From contig JAJDCF010000108.1 of NCBI GenBank assembly GCA_029260955.1, forward strand, positions 1 to 5,368: a stretch of 5,368 nt of DNA, written 5' to 3'. The notes beneath the pieces are model-generated. The model saw nothing but the letters and a program-made list of their open reading frames with translations, was not told where the DNA came from and made no database searches. This document shows, piece by piece, positions 5,210 through 5,368 of this stretch (position 1 is its first letter; each line of letters opens with the position of its first letter). A program made the position numbers and the translations under genes. Origin of the DNA: Patescibacteria group bacterium (GTDB taxonomy: Bacteria > Patescibacteriota > Gracilibacteria > UM-FILTER-43-11).

Positions 5210-5368
5210 ATGGAAGCCCGTGTTATTCGCCAAAAATTCTTAGACTTCTTTAAAGAGAAGGGTCATGCAGTACTGCCATCAGCGCCGCTACTACCCGAAA
5301 ACGACCCAACCGTTCTTTTTACGACTGCGGGAATGCACCCACTAGTCCCCTTTTTGATGGGTGAAAAG
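5210..5368 (+). CDS. alaS: Alanyl-tRNA synthetase, N-terminal 53 codons (runs off right edge)
   Basis: This is the start of the class II synthetase that charges tRNA-Ala with alanine in the cytoplasm. The visible part is the beginning of the catalytic domain: IRQKFLDFFKEKGHAVLPSA, then PENDPTVLFTTAGM at about residues 29-42, which corresponds to PHNDPTLLFTNAGM in E. coli AlaS. Instead of the common NQFKDVFLG that follows, it reads HPLVPFLMGEK; from memory this is the form found in many Patescibacteria (CPR) enzymes. The frame is open to the edge. The ATG at 5210 is about 24 bases from the predicted transcription start and has no Shine-Dalgarno sequence; the leader reads TTAACTTACAAAAACCCAT. 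The editing domain and C-terminus lie outside the window. It is unrelated in function to the ATPase operon and only shares the divergent promoter region. Confidence 0.95.
   Translation, partial: MEARVIRQKFLDFFKEKGHAVLPSAPLLPENDPTVLFTTAGMHPLVPFLMGEK

Overview
The window is seven-eighths occupied by a bacterial V/A-type (archaeal-type, rotary) ATPase operon on the minus strand. Read in its direction of transcription, from right to left, the order is subunit H (peripheral stalk), I (membrane stator, a-subunit), K (proteolipid rotor), E (peripheral stalk), C (rotor-to-stalk socket, d-like), F (central shaft) and the first 41 codons of A (catalytic), which runs off the left edge. This is the same order as the ntpFIKECGA part of the Enterococcus hirae Na+-ATPase operon, so B and D are expected just beyond base 1. 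At the right edge, divergently transcribed on the plus strand, lie the first 53 codons of alanyl-tRNA synthetase (alaS). The only intergenic region of any size is the 180-base gap at 5030-5209, which carries one good promoter for each direction.

Organism: bacterial, with moderate GC. The alaS start contains a GMHPLVPFLMGEK segment in place of the usual GM(N/V)QFKD(V/I)FLG. From memory, this form is typical of Candidate Phyla Radiation (Patescibacteria) AlaS proteins. No gene in the window has a Shine-Dalgarno sequence; starts are preceded by AT-rich leaders. All six visible stop codons are TAA, and the frames contain no internal TGA, so there is no sign of TGA recoding. The lineage call is inference from one 53-residue fragment and should be held loosely.

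How the parts work together: A (with B and D, off-window) hydrolyses or makes ATP; D and F form the shaft, C links the shaft to the K ring, and ions pass between K and I while E and H hold the head still. The most informative detail is in K. It is a four-helix double hairpin with one canonical carboxylate (E146), and it keeps the residues that bind Na+ in E. hirae NtpK (equivalents L62, T65, Q66, Q117, E146). This predicts a sodium-coupled rotor with one site per double hairpin, a design usually associated with ATP-driven pumping. Gene spacing appears to follow subunit stoichiometry: the single-copy subunits C and F start two bases after the preceding stop, while the multicopy subunits K, E and A have 38-44 base AT-rich leaders.

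I found no mobile element, CRISPR array, RNA gene or clear terminator. The window looks like a conserved housekeeping/bioenergetic locus whose interest lies in ion specificity, host lineage and SD-less translation, not in a new system.
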